A stretch of 64,000 bases of DNA, taken from NCBI RefSeq assembly GCF_932274485.2, contig NC_065887.2, positions 10,760,001-10,824,000 on the forward strand, in the 5' to 3' direction. The notes below the pieces were generated by a model that worked only from the letters and a program-made list of their open reading frames with translations, did not search any database and was not told the DNA's origin. A program made the translations under genes and the position numbers. The first letter of the stretch is position 1, and each line of letters begins with the position of its first letter. Of the stretch, positions 1-11,307 are shown one piece after another. The stretch is from Patella vulgata. Taxonomy: Eukaryota > Mollusca > Gastropoda > Patellidae.

Positions 1-371
1 AAGGAGCAATAAGCAATTTGATTGGTCAAGACTTTGGAACATAATAACTCTGCTTTTAATTGAGGTAGAATGTTTAAACTTGATGTAGATGTTCATTAGG
101 TGAATGTCTTGACTAAGTTCAATGATTAACATTTCGAGCTGAAGCCAAGCAGAGCTTATCAGTTTCATAATCTTGATTCTATTTGATAGACAGTGATGAA
201 ACTTAGTCTATAGTTTAACTGTTCGATACTTTTGAAAAAAATAAATGTTCTATTAATTAATACGTGTCATCTAATTATTTTGGTATTTCGGCGGGGGACA
301 TCAGCCTCACTGTTGGCTTGTTTTAATATCAATTGATGTACACCCAATTTAATTTGTTCGCTATACGTCAG
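1..371. other. No gene seen
   Basis: AT-rich DNA without a recognisable gene or repeat. Confidence 0.6.
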
Positions 372-648
372 AGAGAGAGAGAGAGAGAGAGAGATGGGGT
401 TTAACGTCCATTCGCCACAAACTAGGTCATTTCGGGATTAACATATAGTTTAATTTTATTTCAATAATTCGATTGTGCGTAGGGCAGTGATAGGACCCGG
501 AGAAAACCCACGAGGTTTGACAGGCGACCCTACTCCTTGTCACGTACAACCCGGGAATCAAAACCACGCCAGTTGACTCAATCTCAATGACGACTTTATG
601 ATACAGCGCGCACACGCTATCCATTCAGCCATCCAACCCGCTATACGA
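372..648 (-). mobile_element. SINE-B, near full length
   Basis: (GA)n, GGGGTTTAACGTCCATTCGC, AAACCCACGAGGTTTGACAG, TATCCATTCAGCCATCCAAC. Read in reverse it has a tRNA-like head (A-box-like TGGCTGAATGG). Confidence 0.9.
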
Positions 649-724
649 AGCGGAAACAATGGGGTGTACTATTAAATATAAACGAGTTGCTGTGTCTATA
701 CATGTATACAGACAAAGATATCGG

Positions 725-949
725 GTCCGGAGTTCACAAAGCTAAGAAATTACTCAAAATTGTTCGCCTTGTTGTAACTAAAATATAGCCCTTTATAAAC
801 TTTTGTTGTTTTAATGTATCAAATACATTAATAAGAAACTATGTGCAAAGTTTTGTGTTTCTGGATCAAAGATATTTCTCATAAACAGTGATTGAAAGTT
901 GAGTAAATTCTTAACTTAAGTCTGAGAATGCTTTGGGAACTCGGGGCCT
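725..949. mobile_element. MITE family 3, uninterrupted copy
   Basis: The ends TCCGGAGTTCACAAAGC and GCTTTGGGAACTCGGGG are near-complementary, with TAAGAAATTACTCAA and TTGAGTAAATTCTTAA inside them. About 225 bases, non-coding. Confidence 0.8.
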
Positions 950-1337
950 GGACTACTAAGTATGATCTCAGATTTGCACAATTTGTCTTAAAGGGGTTCA
1001 GAATTAAATTTCACACAACTTTTAAGTTGTTTTCCTTTCTGACAGGCTATTGAACTAAGGTGTCTGGGTCCCAACCCATTTGCCACGGTCACTACCGACA
1101 AAAGACGATCTCGTACACAAAAACAGCCCGAAACCTTGCGGAATTTGACATCAAAGGCTATGGTTCTGGACACTTGCTCCGTGTGGCTTAAATTGATTAG
1201 ACAGAAACGGGTGTAGGGATGTACGGGCGAGCGACAGACCATCCAACAAAGTAACTCAAATAATTACAACATCTGAAAACTTTGTTTGTCCACGTCTGTA
1301 TGGCGAATCAATAGAGTTACCTCTCGTTCTGTTAAAG
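950..1337. other. No gene seen
   Basis: Unique-looking DNA between a MITE and the 48/50-bp minisatellite. Short frames without motifs. Confidence 0.6.
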
Positions 1338-2770
1338 GCACAGGTCCGATTTGATAGCGTTACCTCTCGTTCTTTTAAAGACACATGGCGCAGGTCCGAT
1401 TTGATAGAGTTACCCCTCTTTATTTTAAAGACACGGGGCAGGTCCGATTTGATAGCGTTACCTCTCATTCTTTTAACGACACGGCGCAGGTCCGATTTGA
1501 TAGCGTTACCTCTCGTTCTTTTAAAGACACACGGCGCAGGTCCGATTTGATAGCGTTACCTCTCATTCTTTTAAAGACACGACACAGGTCCGATTTGATA
1601 GCGTTACCTCTCGTTCATTTAAAGACACACGGCGCAGGTCCGATTTGATAGCGTTACCTCTCATTCTTTTAAAGACACGGCGCAGGTCCGATTTGATAGC
1701 GTTACCTCTCGTTCTTTTAAAGACACACGGCGCAGGTCCGATTTGATAGCGTTACCTCTCATTCTTTTAAAGACACGACACAGGTCCGATTTGATAGCGT
1801 TACCTCTCGTTCATTTAAAGACACACGGCGCAGGTCCGATTTGATAGCGTTACCTCTCATTCTTTTAAAGACACGGCGCAGGTCCGATTTGATAGCGTTA
1901 CCTCTCATTCTTTTAAAGACACGACACAGGTCCGATTTGATAGCGTTACCTCTCGTTCATTTAAAGACACACGGCGCAGGTCCGATTTGATAGCGTTACC
2001 TCTCGTTCATTTAAAGACACACGGCCCAGGTCCGATTTGATAGCGTTACCTCTCATTCTTTTAAAGACACGACACAGGTCCGATTTGATAGCGTTACCTC
2101 TCGTTCATTTAAAGACACACGGCGCAGGTCCGATTTGATAGCGTTACCTCTCGTTCATTTAAAGACACACGGCCCAGGTCCGATTTGATAGCGTTACCTC
2201 TCATTCTTTTAAAGACACGACACAGGTCCGATTTGATAGCGTTACCTCTCGTTCATTTAAAGATACGACACAGGTCCGATTTGATAGCGTTACCTCTCGT
2301 TCATTTAAAGACACACGGCGCAGGTCCGATTTGATAGCGTTACCTCTCATTCTTTTAAAGACACGGCGCAGGTCCGATTTGATAGCGTTACCTCTCATTC
2401 TTTTAAAGACACGACACAGGTCCGATTTGATAGCGTTACCTCTCGTTCATTTAAAGACACACGGCGCAGGTCCGATTTGATAGCGTTACCTCTCGTTCAT
2501 TTAAAGACACACGGCCCAGGTCCGATTTGATAGCGTTACCTCTCATTCTTTTAAAGACACGACACAGGTCCGATTTGATAGCGTTACCTCTCGTTCATTT
2601 AAAGACACACGGCGCAGGTCCGATTTGATAGCGTTACCTCTCGTTCATTTAAAGACACACGGCCCAGGTCCGATTTGATAGCGTTACCTCTCATTCTTTT
2701 AAAGACACGACACAGGTCCGATTTGATAGCGTTACCTCTCGTTCATTTAAAGATACGACAGTTCCGATTT
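1338..2770. repeat. 48/50-bp minisatellite, about 29 units
   Basis: The unit begins CAGGTCCGATTTGATAGCG and continues TTACCTCTC, then a variable CATTCTTTT or CGTTCATTT and AAAGACAC. Variants of 48 and 50 bp alternate in a higher-order pattern, so blocks of several units repeat almost unchanged. Reading frames on both strands here are by-products of the array. Confidence 0.95.
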
Positions 2771-3254
2771 GATTTAGATCAAAATTACATGCTGAATTGA
2801 TTTGGTTGATATGATGTATTAATTCAGTATCATTAGTGATGTATTATATACAATAAATTTTCAATAATTATTTTAGTTTTTGACATAAATCGTAGAATGG
2901 TGAAAACAAAATCGGCTCGATATCTTCACTTTGGCTGAATCCACGAGCGTACAAATTTAAATATAGAAAATTTTAAATCATCACGTAAAACAAATTAATT
3001 CATAAAATTGAATAAAATCGGTATCTTTATTTTCTACCAAATTCAAGAGGTCATGCCCTTTAAGTGAAATGCCTTAGCCGTCTATAACATCTTGGTGAAA
3101 ATATGTTCTGCTAATAACTAGATTAAAATAGGTAAAAATAACAGCTTGGTGCTAAATAAAACACTATTAATATAGGTTGTGATAACACGTGGGTGCTATA
3201 TAAAACACTAGTAATAGCTTTATATAGCCGTTCTTGTTTACAGCTACCTTTCAA
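2771..3254. other. No gene seen
   Basis: AT-rich; a small imperfect duplication around GTGCTATATAAAACACTA at 3150-3215 only. Confidence 0.6.
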
Positions 3255-3525
3255 GTCTGGTTTCCTTCTTGCCAGGGGTTTATCGGATTTTTCCGGCGTG
3301 GTTGTCTCTTTGTCAGTGGTGCAGGACGGAGGGCCTGACAAGGACAGCTGTCTAGTCGTTTGGATGGGACAAAAAAACGAGGTCCCGTGTACACATTGGC
3401 GTGCACGTACAATTTCCCTTGGCAGTTGGAATTCGGTATAAGAATAGGCCGTAGCGCCGCTGTCCGGGCATTAGCCTAGTCGGAGCAGAACAGTAGGGCG
3501 TTAAACCCCATTTCATTTTTCTTGC
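3255..3525 (+). mobile_element. SINE-A, headless copy
   Basis: Body from TTTTCCGGCGTGGTTGTCTC, GGTGCAGGACGGAGGGCCTG, to GGGCGTTAAACCCCATTTC and a tail. Confidence 0.88.
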
Positions 3526-3636
3526 CAGGGGGTAACACTTAGTCGTTCGTATAGTACGAAAAACACACGTCAATGTCTGTACATGTTGACGTCCGCTCTT
3601 GTTTAGGTCTACAACAATTTTTCAAAGTCGGTTCCC

Positions 3637-3880
3637 TCTTGCCAGGGGGTAGCAAATGCGGGTATGACAAGTAAAACAATGGCTAGTCGTTCGGATAGTA
3701 CACAAAACAGAGACCAAGCTCGGTACACATTGGCCTGCGCTTAAAAAAAACCTTGAGAGATGGAATTCGAAGAAGAGTAAGAAGAAACCACGCTGTCCAG
3801 GCCAAATTCTTCCATGGCACCCTGTAAGGGGTATGTCTGTCTTTATTAGCCAGACTGCTGTTCAAATCAAAGATCGCCAT
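3637..3880 (+). mobile_element. SINE-A, diverged fragment
   Basis: TCTTGCCAGGGGGTA, TAGTCGTTCGGATAGTAC and ACACATTGGCCTGCGC are body parts. The 3' tail is not seen. Confidence 0.65.
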
Positions 3881-3914
3881 ACCAGCAGAGAAGGATTGAA
3901 AGGATGTGTGCATC

Positions 3915-4659
3915 TAATATTTTAAAACACATCATTCGATATTGCAACTTCAGCACGAACATTTCATTTAATATTAATTGGTATATAGCACAAAATATTA
4001 TGAGGAAGAAAAAAGAGACCACACAATTTCATCCTTTGATTGTTTATTCGAATTATATATGGTAGCCTTTCTACCTAATCTTCGCAGTATTTGTTTGATT
4101 AGACCTAATCCAGAGAGAAATATCACGCGCCATTACTTTATGAGTAATATTATGGTGAAACCCACAATATAGAACATAATAAATCCATTCATTAAATCAT
4201 AAAATCCCCTCTGATCCGGTCCTGATTAGTCTAAAAGGACTGATTGTCTATTAATAACATCGTTTAACCTATCAATTTTTTTTTATAGATTTGAACCTAC
4301 AGACACCGAGTGACTGCAGATAAATTACCCACATCAGTTCTCATTATAAAGACAACCTTCATTTTCATGGGTACAAATATATGAACTTGTATAGATGTTG
4401 ACGTGTTTATATTACATTTAACACAAAAAGGCCATCGTCTTAAAAACCTAAAAATTTAATTATATTGCTGCATAAATGTATAGTCAAATCACATCGAATT
4501 GAACATTATTTTTCATCAACTACCGAATACTTTTAAAGCGTTGTTGCCTCTTTATCTTTAACAGAAACCAAAAGCCCAAGAGGTAATTGAATTTTGAAAG
4601 AACTTTATAAATAGAACGCTTTGTTTACATCCATTATGACAGTAATATTTATTCTATCA
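3915..4659. other. No gene seen
   Basis: AT-rich spacer with no repeat family recognised. Confidence 0.6.
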
Positions 4660-5432
4660 TTCAAGTAAGTATATTATATTTCATAATAAGTATATTATAT
4701 TTCATAATGCAGTATATTATATTCCATAATACAGTATATTCCATAATGCAGTTTAAATATTCCACAATAAATATATTATATTACATAATAAGTATATTAT
4801 ATTTCATAATGAGTATGTTATATTACATAATAAGTATATTATATTTCATAATGCAGTATATTATATTTCATAATGCAGTATATTATATTTCATAATGGGT
4901 ATATTATATTCTATAATAAGTATATTATATTACATTATAAGTATATTATATTTCACAATAACTATATCATATTTCATAATAAGTATATTATATTTCATAA
5001 TGCAGTATATTATATTTCATAATAAGTATATTATATTTCATAATAAGTATATTATATTTCACAATAAGTATATCATATTTCATAATAAGTATATTATATT
5101 TCATAATAAGTATATTATATTACATAATAAGTATATTATATTTCATAATGCAGTATATTATATTTCATAATAAGTATATTATATTTCACAATAAGTATAT
5201 CATATTTCATAATAAGTATATTATATTTCATAATAAGTATATTATATTTCATAATAAGTATATTATATTTCATAATGCAGTATATTATATTCCATAATAC
5301 AGTATATAATATTCCATAATGCAGTATGTTATATTTCATAATAAGTATATTATATTTCATAATAAGTATATTATATTTCATAATAAGTATATTATATTTC
5401 ATAATAAGTATATTATATATCATAATAAGTAT
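4660..5432. repeat. 21-bp AT-rich satellite
   Basis: About 36 copies of TAAGTATATTATATTTCATAA with variants (TGCAG for TAAG). Because 21 is a multiple of 3, both strands stay open over long stretches. No gene is implied. Confidence 0.95.
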
Positions 5433-5605
5433 AAATATTGCTGAGATATGACTGACAGAATAAATGTTCTGTCTTTTCTAATAATTAAATTATATTTTTA
5501 CTACACTTTCGATATCAATAGATTTATTCTGTTGAATTATGCTTAAATTCACAAAGTTGGGACTTTTCCGTAAGTTATAATTTTTCTTTGCATGTCATTT
5601 GTATA

Positions 5606-5766
5606 TTTTCCGGCATGGTTTCCCCATGTCAGTGGTGCCGGACGGAGGGCCCGGCAAGGAACATTGTCGGATGGGTCGAAAACTGAGGTCCCGTGTACAC
5701 GTTGATGTGCTCTTAAAAGAACCCATGACAATTGGAATTCGAAATAAGAGTAGGCTGTAGTATTTA
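5606..5766 (+). mobile_element. SINE-A body fragment
   Basis: GGCATGGTTTCCCCATGTCA to GAAATAAGAGTAGGCTGTAG; neither head nor tail. Confidence 0.85.
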
Positions 5767-5883
5767 TATCTAATTTATTGCTCTGCGAAAGATGGTAATG
5801 TAAAAAACGTAAATGACAAACAGAGATGTTGGTTATCATTGGTTATCATCATTATCTCTTCCAATCAGTCAGACAAAAGCTAT

Positions 5884-6151
5884 TAAATATACTTGTACTT
5901 GCATAATCCTTATGAGGCATATTAAGTATGTGATTTTCCCAAATAAATATATAAGAATTGCATCACGTATTCTAGAAAAGGGTAAGCACAGTCTACCTCA
6001 TTCACGGCACACGCAGTATATTAAATATACTTGTACTTGCACAATCCTTGAGAGGCATATTAACCATGTGAATTCCCCAAATAATTAAGAATTGCATCAC
6101 GTATTCTAGAAAAGATAAGCACAGTCTACCCCATTCACGACACACAGTAAT
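5884..6151. repeat. ~135-bp tandem duplication
   Basis: Two diverged copies, 5884-6017 and 6019-6151, each starting ATATACTTGTACTTGCA and sharing GCATCACGTATTCTAGAAAA and AAGCACAGTCTACC. Confidence 0.85.
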
Positions 6152-7479
6152 AAACGGTATATATTCGTGTGTTGTATACGATTTATTCAATAGTTATTTT
6201 CGTTTCGCGCCGTGAGCTATTTTGTTCTTTTAATAGATCTACATGTTCAATAGAAAAGCCATAAAATACCGTTTGATTTCATTTCATTTCAATAATTATT
6301 GCTCGAATGACTGTATACTCTCGCTATAATTGAAAACTGAAAGCTATGAGGCGAAACCAACTTATACACATACATGATATAGCCCGTATATATTCTACCT
6401 AACGCACGTGAGCTCGCGCTTATACTGTCGTCTAAGCTGTGCCACCTTAGAGAGTAGAACATCAAAGGAGTAGCCGACATGACAGAAGAAGGTTATTTCT
6501 ATAAGTAAATGGTGGGACTATGGTGTTTATATGTGAAAGTTTCAATATTTTGTTCGGGATTTTAATGTTCTAATATTAGGTAAGCATACTACATCAAATT
6601 ATAATAACAACCTATTTCAGGTGCTTTTTCCTTTGAAATTCATAAAAGAATTCTATATCTAAAGTCCTAGATATTGTTCAAATATAATTATTCTTATTAT
6701 TTACCGTAACTAGAATTGGATACTCAGTTAGTCCATTTTATGTCACCTCATATTATAAGGAATATTCTAAATCATTTTCCATAAAAGCCAGTATAAATTC
6801 TTTATCCATTATATCGCTCTCTTATTTTTTGTTTAATTAGATACCATTTTAAATTTTAAGCTATTCATGGATCTAAAGGGTTGATACATTTAAAAGTATT
6901 AAAGTTATATTTTGCCTCACCACGGATCATAAGAATTTTACTAGTTAATTATCTTTATCTTTTTAAAAGATTTATTTTACATTCAACGGGGCATGCATAT
7001 TGATAAATTGATAAATTATGGTCTTTTGATATTATATGGGTATTGAATATGATATGAATTGATTTTATAAATAAGTTATTAATTTTATTGTGATTAATTT
7101 ATATTAAAATATAAAGTATTTCAGTAATTACATTTTTAAAAACAATAATTCGTTGTATTTTAAAAATAAAAAATGGAATATTGCATTCTGATGTTATGAA
7201 TAATCTAGCAAAAATGAGAATTATGAAGATTTTCAGGCTTTAAGACGTTATCGCAGTCTTCCTTTTCGTGCTTTTTCTCCGGTCGATTTAAAGATTTCAC
7301 GAAAATTTAATGGGAAATTTTTCTATTTTGTTTTTAGCGAAGTCAAAGATATAATATGTTCTCTTTATTCTAATGTTAAATTTTTACTCCGCTTATTTCT
7401 AAAGGCGACTTGTTATTTCAAAAGACTTCTGTGGAAAGGGTTTCTGTTTATTACAAAGAAAGGGTTTATTGTGACAAAG
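6152..7479. other. No gene seen
   Basis: 1.3 kb of AT-rich DNA. No coding motif, no repeat copy. Confidence 0.6.
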
Positions 7480-7726
7480 AGAGAGGGGGGGGGGGGAGAG
7501 ATTCGGAACTAACATATGGTTCAATTTTATTTCAATAATTATCTTGCGCGCAGGGGTGTTTAGCAGTGGGAGGAAACCAGAGGACCCGGAGAAAACCCAC
7601 AAAGTTGGACATGCGACCCTACTCCTTGTCACGTATAACCCAGGAATCGAAACCACGCCAGCTGACTCAATAACAGACCTTACAATACAACGCGCACACG
7701 CTAACCACTCGGCCATCCAATCCCCT
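7480..7726 (-). mobile_element. SINE-B, near full length
   Basis: GAGAGAGGG run, CTAACATATGGTTCAATTTT, CCCGGAGAAAACCCACAAAG, CTAACCACTCGGCCATCCAA. Confidence 0.9.
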
Positions 7727-7898
7727 TATTATAACAAAGAAAAGTACAGCTCTATTAATGGCAATCGGCTTTTTTTATTGACCAAGTTTGCCGAATTCGT
7801 CTACAGACAAGGATAGAGTGTATTTGAAGTTCATTTATTTACCTTCCTTTTAAATAAAGTTAAATTTTAGAATTCAAAGAAAAAAAGGCGATTAGTTG

Positions 7899-8140
7899 TA
7901 ATAATCTCAAATAATTAATGATCCCAAATAAGTAATAATCCCCCAAAAGTAAGTAATAATCCCAAATAAGTAATAATCCCAAATAAATAATAATCTCAAA
8001 TAAGTAATAATCCCAAATAAGTAATAATCCCAAATAAGTAATAATAACCTCAAATAAATAATAATCCCAAATAAGCAATAATCCCAAATAAATAATAATC
8101 CCAAATAAGTAATAATCTCAAATAAGTAATAATCACAAAA
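7899..8140. repeat. 17-bp minisatellite
   Basis: About 14 copies of TAAGTAATAATCCCAAA with small variants (AATAA for AGTAA, CTC for CCC). Confidence 0.93.
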
Positions 8141-8297
8141 AAGGTAATATTAATGAAATAATGTTTCCAGCAGTAAGTACAACATCACAAAAGCAACAAA
8201 ATAATTTAATTTTTAAAAACCTTCAACCAATAGATTGGATGTAGATATGCAAAGGATTAAAGATCATGTCCGTGTGTATAGAGGAGTTTGAAACAAG

Positions 8298-8435
8298 GGG
8301 GGTTTAACGTCCTACTTTTCTACACCAACTGGGTTAATAAAGACGTGCAGATATACGCCATGTTATGAGTCATGAGGGGACATTTTGCCCAGACAGAGAC
8401 GTGGTCGCCTCGAATTCCAAATGTCAATCCAAGCT
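8298..8435 (-). mobile_element. SINE-A 3' fragment
   Basis: GGGGTTTAACGTCCTACTTT, then ACATTTTGCCCAGACAGAG and CGAATTCCAAATGTCAA. Confidence 0.8.
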
Positions 8436-8954
8436 TTAACTCATTTTTTTTTTAAAATGAAAGTACTTTTTGTTTAAATTTTAATCTCTATATTTAACAT
8501 TTATTCTGGCTTAAAGGGTGTACAGCTCTATTCTCTGGAAGTTTAAAATAGATGAGAATGGGTCTAAGGCATATATTAATGTAATTTGAAATATACATGT
8601 ATAAAGTGGTAAAAATTCAATGTTTAAAGAAATAATTGTAATTTCTAATCGATTATGTTCGGTGAAATACGTGAACAGTCCAAATTGAACTGCGGTCGTT
8701 TACGCTTGGTTATGCCATTCTACGCGGGTTATTATTATTATTTTGTCGTTTATGAATCAGTCATAAATAATTACTTCTGCTTTTTCGCGTTGAATATGTT
8801 TTGCAGTGTGTATTACAAATGGTACCAAAGAACATAGAGTACACGACTCGTGTACTGATTTCAAAATGCTCACGGTGTCTTAACTGTTGGATATTAGGAT
8901 CCCCATATTTTCACGGTTATTTCATCAACCGCTAAACGTATTTAAATCTGCTTA
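8436..8954. other. No gene seen
   Basis: Short frames only, none with a recognisable motif. Confidence 0.55.
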
Positions 8955-9076
8955 ATATCGGAGCCATCCGATTGCATCGGGAGTAGATTATGGTCTTTGT
9001 AAGTTAATTAATGTCTAATTAATAATTCATCTAACATTTAAGGCCCAAAGAAAGACTCGCTCTTGAATAATGCCTG
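8955..9076. mobile_element. MITE family 4 fragment
   Basis: It shares TTATGGTCTTTGTAAGTTAA and TTAATGTCTAATTAATAATT with the 30-kb copy. Confidence 0.65.
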
Positions 9077-9119
9077 TTTAAGTACACGATATGTTGAAGA
9101 AAAATAGGACGTTAAACCC

Positions 9120-9178
9120 CAGTTCATTCATTTATTCATTCATTCATTCAATCAATCATTCATTCATTCATTCATTTT
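9120..9178. repeat. (ATTC)n microsatellite after a SINE-type 3' motif
   Basis: An ATTCATTC run follows GGACGTTAAACCCCAGTTC at 9104-9122. It looks like the extended tail of a 5'-truncated SINE. Confidence 0.75.
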
Positions 9179-9243
9179 GTAATTTCTTGCCAAAAGCAAC
9201 ACAGCAAAGGGGAAATTATATTCTTTCAATGACTAACTATAAA

Positions 9244-9306
9244 TTGATAGCAGAAAGGGACATGATTATATCCTACTGATAGCAGAAAGGGACATGATTA
9301 TATCCT
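9244..9306. repeat. 31-bp direct duplication
   Basis: GATAGCAGAAAGGGACATGA plus TTATATCCT occurs twice in tandem. Confidence 0.85.
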
Positions 9307-9971
9307 CTGGTGTTCTTTTAAATTATTAAAAAAATATCTTCTAGGTTTTATTTAATAAAATAATAAATGTAGACGTATCCCGGGGCCTTTTTTTCTTCTA
9401 CGACTATAATTGTCGTGAATTGCATTGAAGTCGAAATAACCAATTTAATAACTATATATCGAAAACAATTATGATTATATGATATGATTTATAAAAAATA
9501 ATTGCTTTATTAATACTCGCCTTACAGCTTACTAATTTTATTTTAAGGTATTTTTGACGAAGTCGTGCATTTTTTTTCACTATAAGTGGTTTAAATTAGT
9601 TTAAAATCAAAGTGATTTGAATCAACCAAGCCTGACAAGAGTGTCGAGAAATCCTTTGTCTAGACTATATTAAATTTTCATTAAATATATGATGGTCTAT
9701 CGAGTAAACATGGGACCAAAACAAAGAGTTGACGATAACTAATAAACATTCATTACTTAGGTCACGCCTTCCTATCGGCGTTATTCATCTTTAATTACAG
9801 TCGTTTACTTACCGTTGTAATCTGTTTCTTCCAATATGCCGCTATAACCCTTCGTTGAACTTTCAGTAAAATATAGAAAATACTATAATCCACAGGGCTA
9901 GATTTACCTATAGGGACACCACGGGTATCTGAGGGCCCACTGAAACTAAATTGTCACGCACTGTCCGGGGC
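9307..9971. other. No gene seen
   Basis: AT-rich spacer. Confidence 0.55.
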
Positions 9972-10193
9972 GTCCCCTCGACACAAACTAGGTCATTTCG
10001 GGACTAACACATGGTTCAATTTTATTTCAATAATTTGTTTGCGCTTAGGCGTCTCTAGCAGTGGGAGGAAACCGGGTGGACAGGCGAGCCTACTTCTTGT
10101 CACGTACAACCTGGGAATCGAAACCCCACCAGTTGACTCAATGACAGACCGTATGATACAGCGCGCACGTGCTAACCATTCGGCAATCCAAGT
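9972..10193 (-). mobile_element. SINE-B, tail lost
   Basis: CTCGACACAAACTAGGTCAT to GTGCTAACCATTCGGCAATC; part of the GGAGAAAACCC core is deleted. Confidence 0.85.
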
Positions 10194-10299
10194 ATAGCCC
10201 AGTTATCTTCAACTGATGAGTTAGTAGTAAGTCCGACCCTGATAATCCCACAACAAAGTGCCACCTTTTATTGGCTATAGATTTTATTTCATGATAAAC

Positions 10300-10458
10300 G
10301 ATATGAAATCAAATGAAATGATCTGAGGTTTAACGTCCTACTGTTCTGCTCCGCGCTACGGCCTACTGTTATGTCGAATTCCAACTGCCACTGGATCTTT
10401 TACGTGCACGCCAATGTATACCTTGGTTTTTCGTCCCATCCAAACGACTAGACAGCTT
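10300..10458 (-). mobile_element. SINE-A fragment with internal deletion
   Basis: GAGGTTTAACGTCCTACTGT, then directly GCTACGGCCTACTG and TTTTTCGTCCCATCCAAACG. The cap-proximal block (TAATGAAGACGGG etc.) is missing. Confidence 0.8.
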
Positions 10459-10539
10459 AGTAACCAACGGTATATAATTCATTAGAAAGACGAGATTGAC
10501 ATTTTAATTTTGACATTTAATTTTTCATCCATTTATTGG

Positions 10540-10770
10540 AGCCGCGGTGCCTCACTGATTTAGAAGCTGCCTGGCAACCAACAGAAGCGGGGGTGTTCGA
10601 TCCCGATGTTGGCCGGGAAAGTTGGCGCAGGACAAATGGCTCGCAAGGAAGAACGTCTAGTGTTTCGGACGCGAAATCGACGTCCCGTGTAAACGTTGTA
10701 TCGGGTAAAAAAACTCTTGACAGTGGGAGTTCTGCAAAAAGTTGTCGGTAGCGTGGCTGCTCGGTTCAAA
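10540..10770 (+). mobile_element. SINE-A, diverged copy with head
   Basis: GCCGCGGTGCCTCACTGATT, B-box-like GGTGTTCGATCCCGATGTTG, GGCCGGGAAAGTTGGCGCAG, then a poorly conserved body. Confidence 0.65.
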
Positions 10771-10794
10771 TTTCCCTCATACGTTCTGCAGATT

Positions 10795-10926
10795 TGGTCA
10801 AAGGTCACGAGATGTAAACAGGGTTATCCCTTACCCTTACCCCTGTCCTAACTCTAACCCACAATCTCGACAACAATCGCGTGCCCTAGTCTAGTTTACA
10901 TCTCGCGACCTTGACGAAATCTGCAT
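10795..10926. mobile_element. MITE family 5, palindromic, with telomere-like core
   Basis: The inverted arms TGCAGATTTGGTCAAAGGTC and GACCTTGACGAAATCTGCA flank ACGAGATGTAAAC / GTTTACATCTCG. The core is rich in CCCTTACCCTTACCCC and CTAACCC. Confidence 0.78.
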
Positions 10927-11207
10927 TTGGCTCTAATTTTTAGACTTTACCCATGTCACACACTGTGTGTCATATACCCGTCTTCATTAACCTGGTTGGT
11001 GGCAGGACATCAAACCCGATTCCATTTTATTTCTGTATATTATGACAAGGAAATGATTCTGGGTGCATTTCTTGTATGAACTATAAATACATTCTGGTTC
11101 TTTGTTTAAATAATAAACAATAAAGACTCACACATTTTATTTACGTTTTCCGTCAAAATATGTGATGTTAAAAGTGTTTTTTTTTATTATTAACGTTTGT
11201 TTCAGAT

Positions 11208-11307
11208 ATGATATCAGGGGTGAGAGCAAGGGTGTTTATTGTGGCCATGTTGTTTGGTTCTAGTTCTACACGTGACCAAGACAAAGACATTTTCAGACCC
11301 TGCACAG
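11208..11307 (+). CDS. TSPEAR: TSPEAR-like exon 1: signal peptide
   Basis: ATG at 11208 opens a hydrophobic leader, then a charged Asp/Lys stretch and FRPC. It ends in phase 1 before GTAATG. An AG at 11204-11205 after a pyrimidine-rich run suggests the exon begins at 11206 with two untranslated bases. Confidence 0.75.

Noticed and set aside
1256-2398. Arg/Ser-rich open frames on both strands
   Set aside because: Products of the 48/50-bp minisatellite.
1338-2770. CRISPR array
   Set aside because: Units are contiguous without unique spacers, and the surrounding genes are animal, intron-containing genes.
4707-5423. Open frames of 60-95 codons on both strands
   Set aside because: All come from the 21-bp AT-rich satellite, which is open in both directions because its period is a multiple of 3.
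7544-7816. Recurrent frame translating as GRKPEDPEKTHEVG
   Set aside because: Translated SINE-B body.
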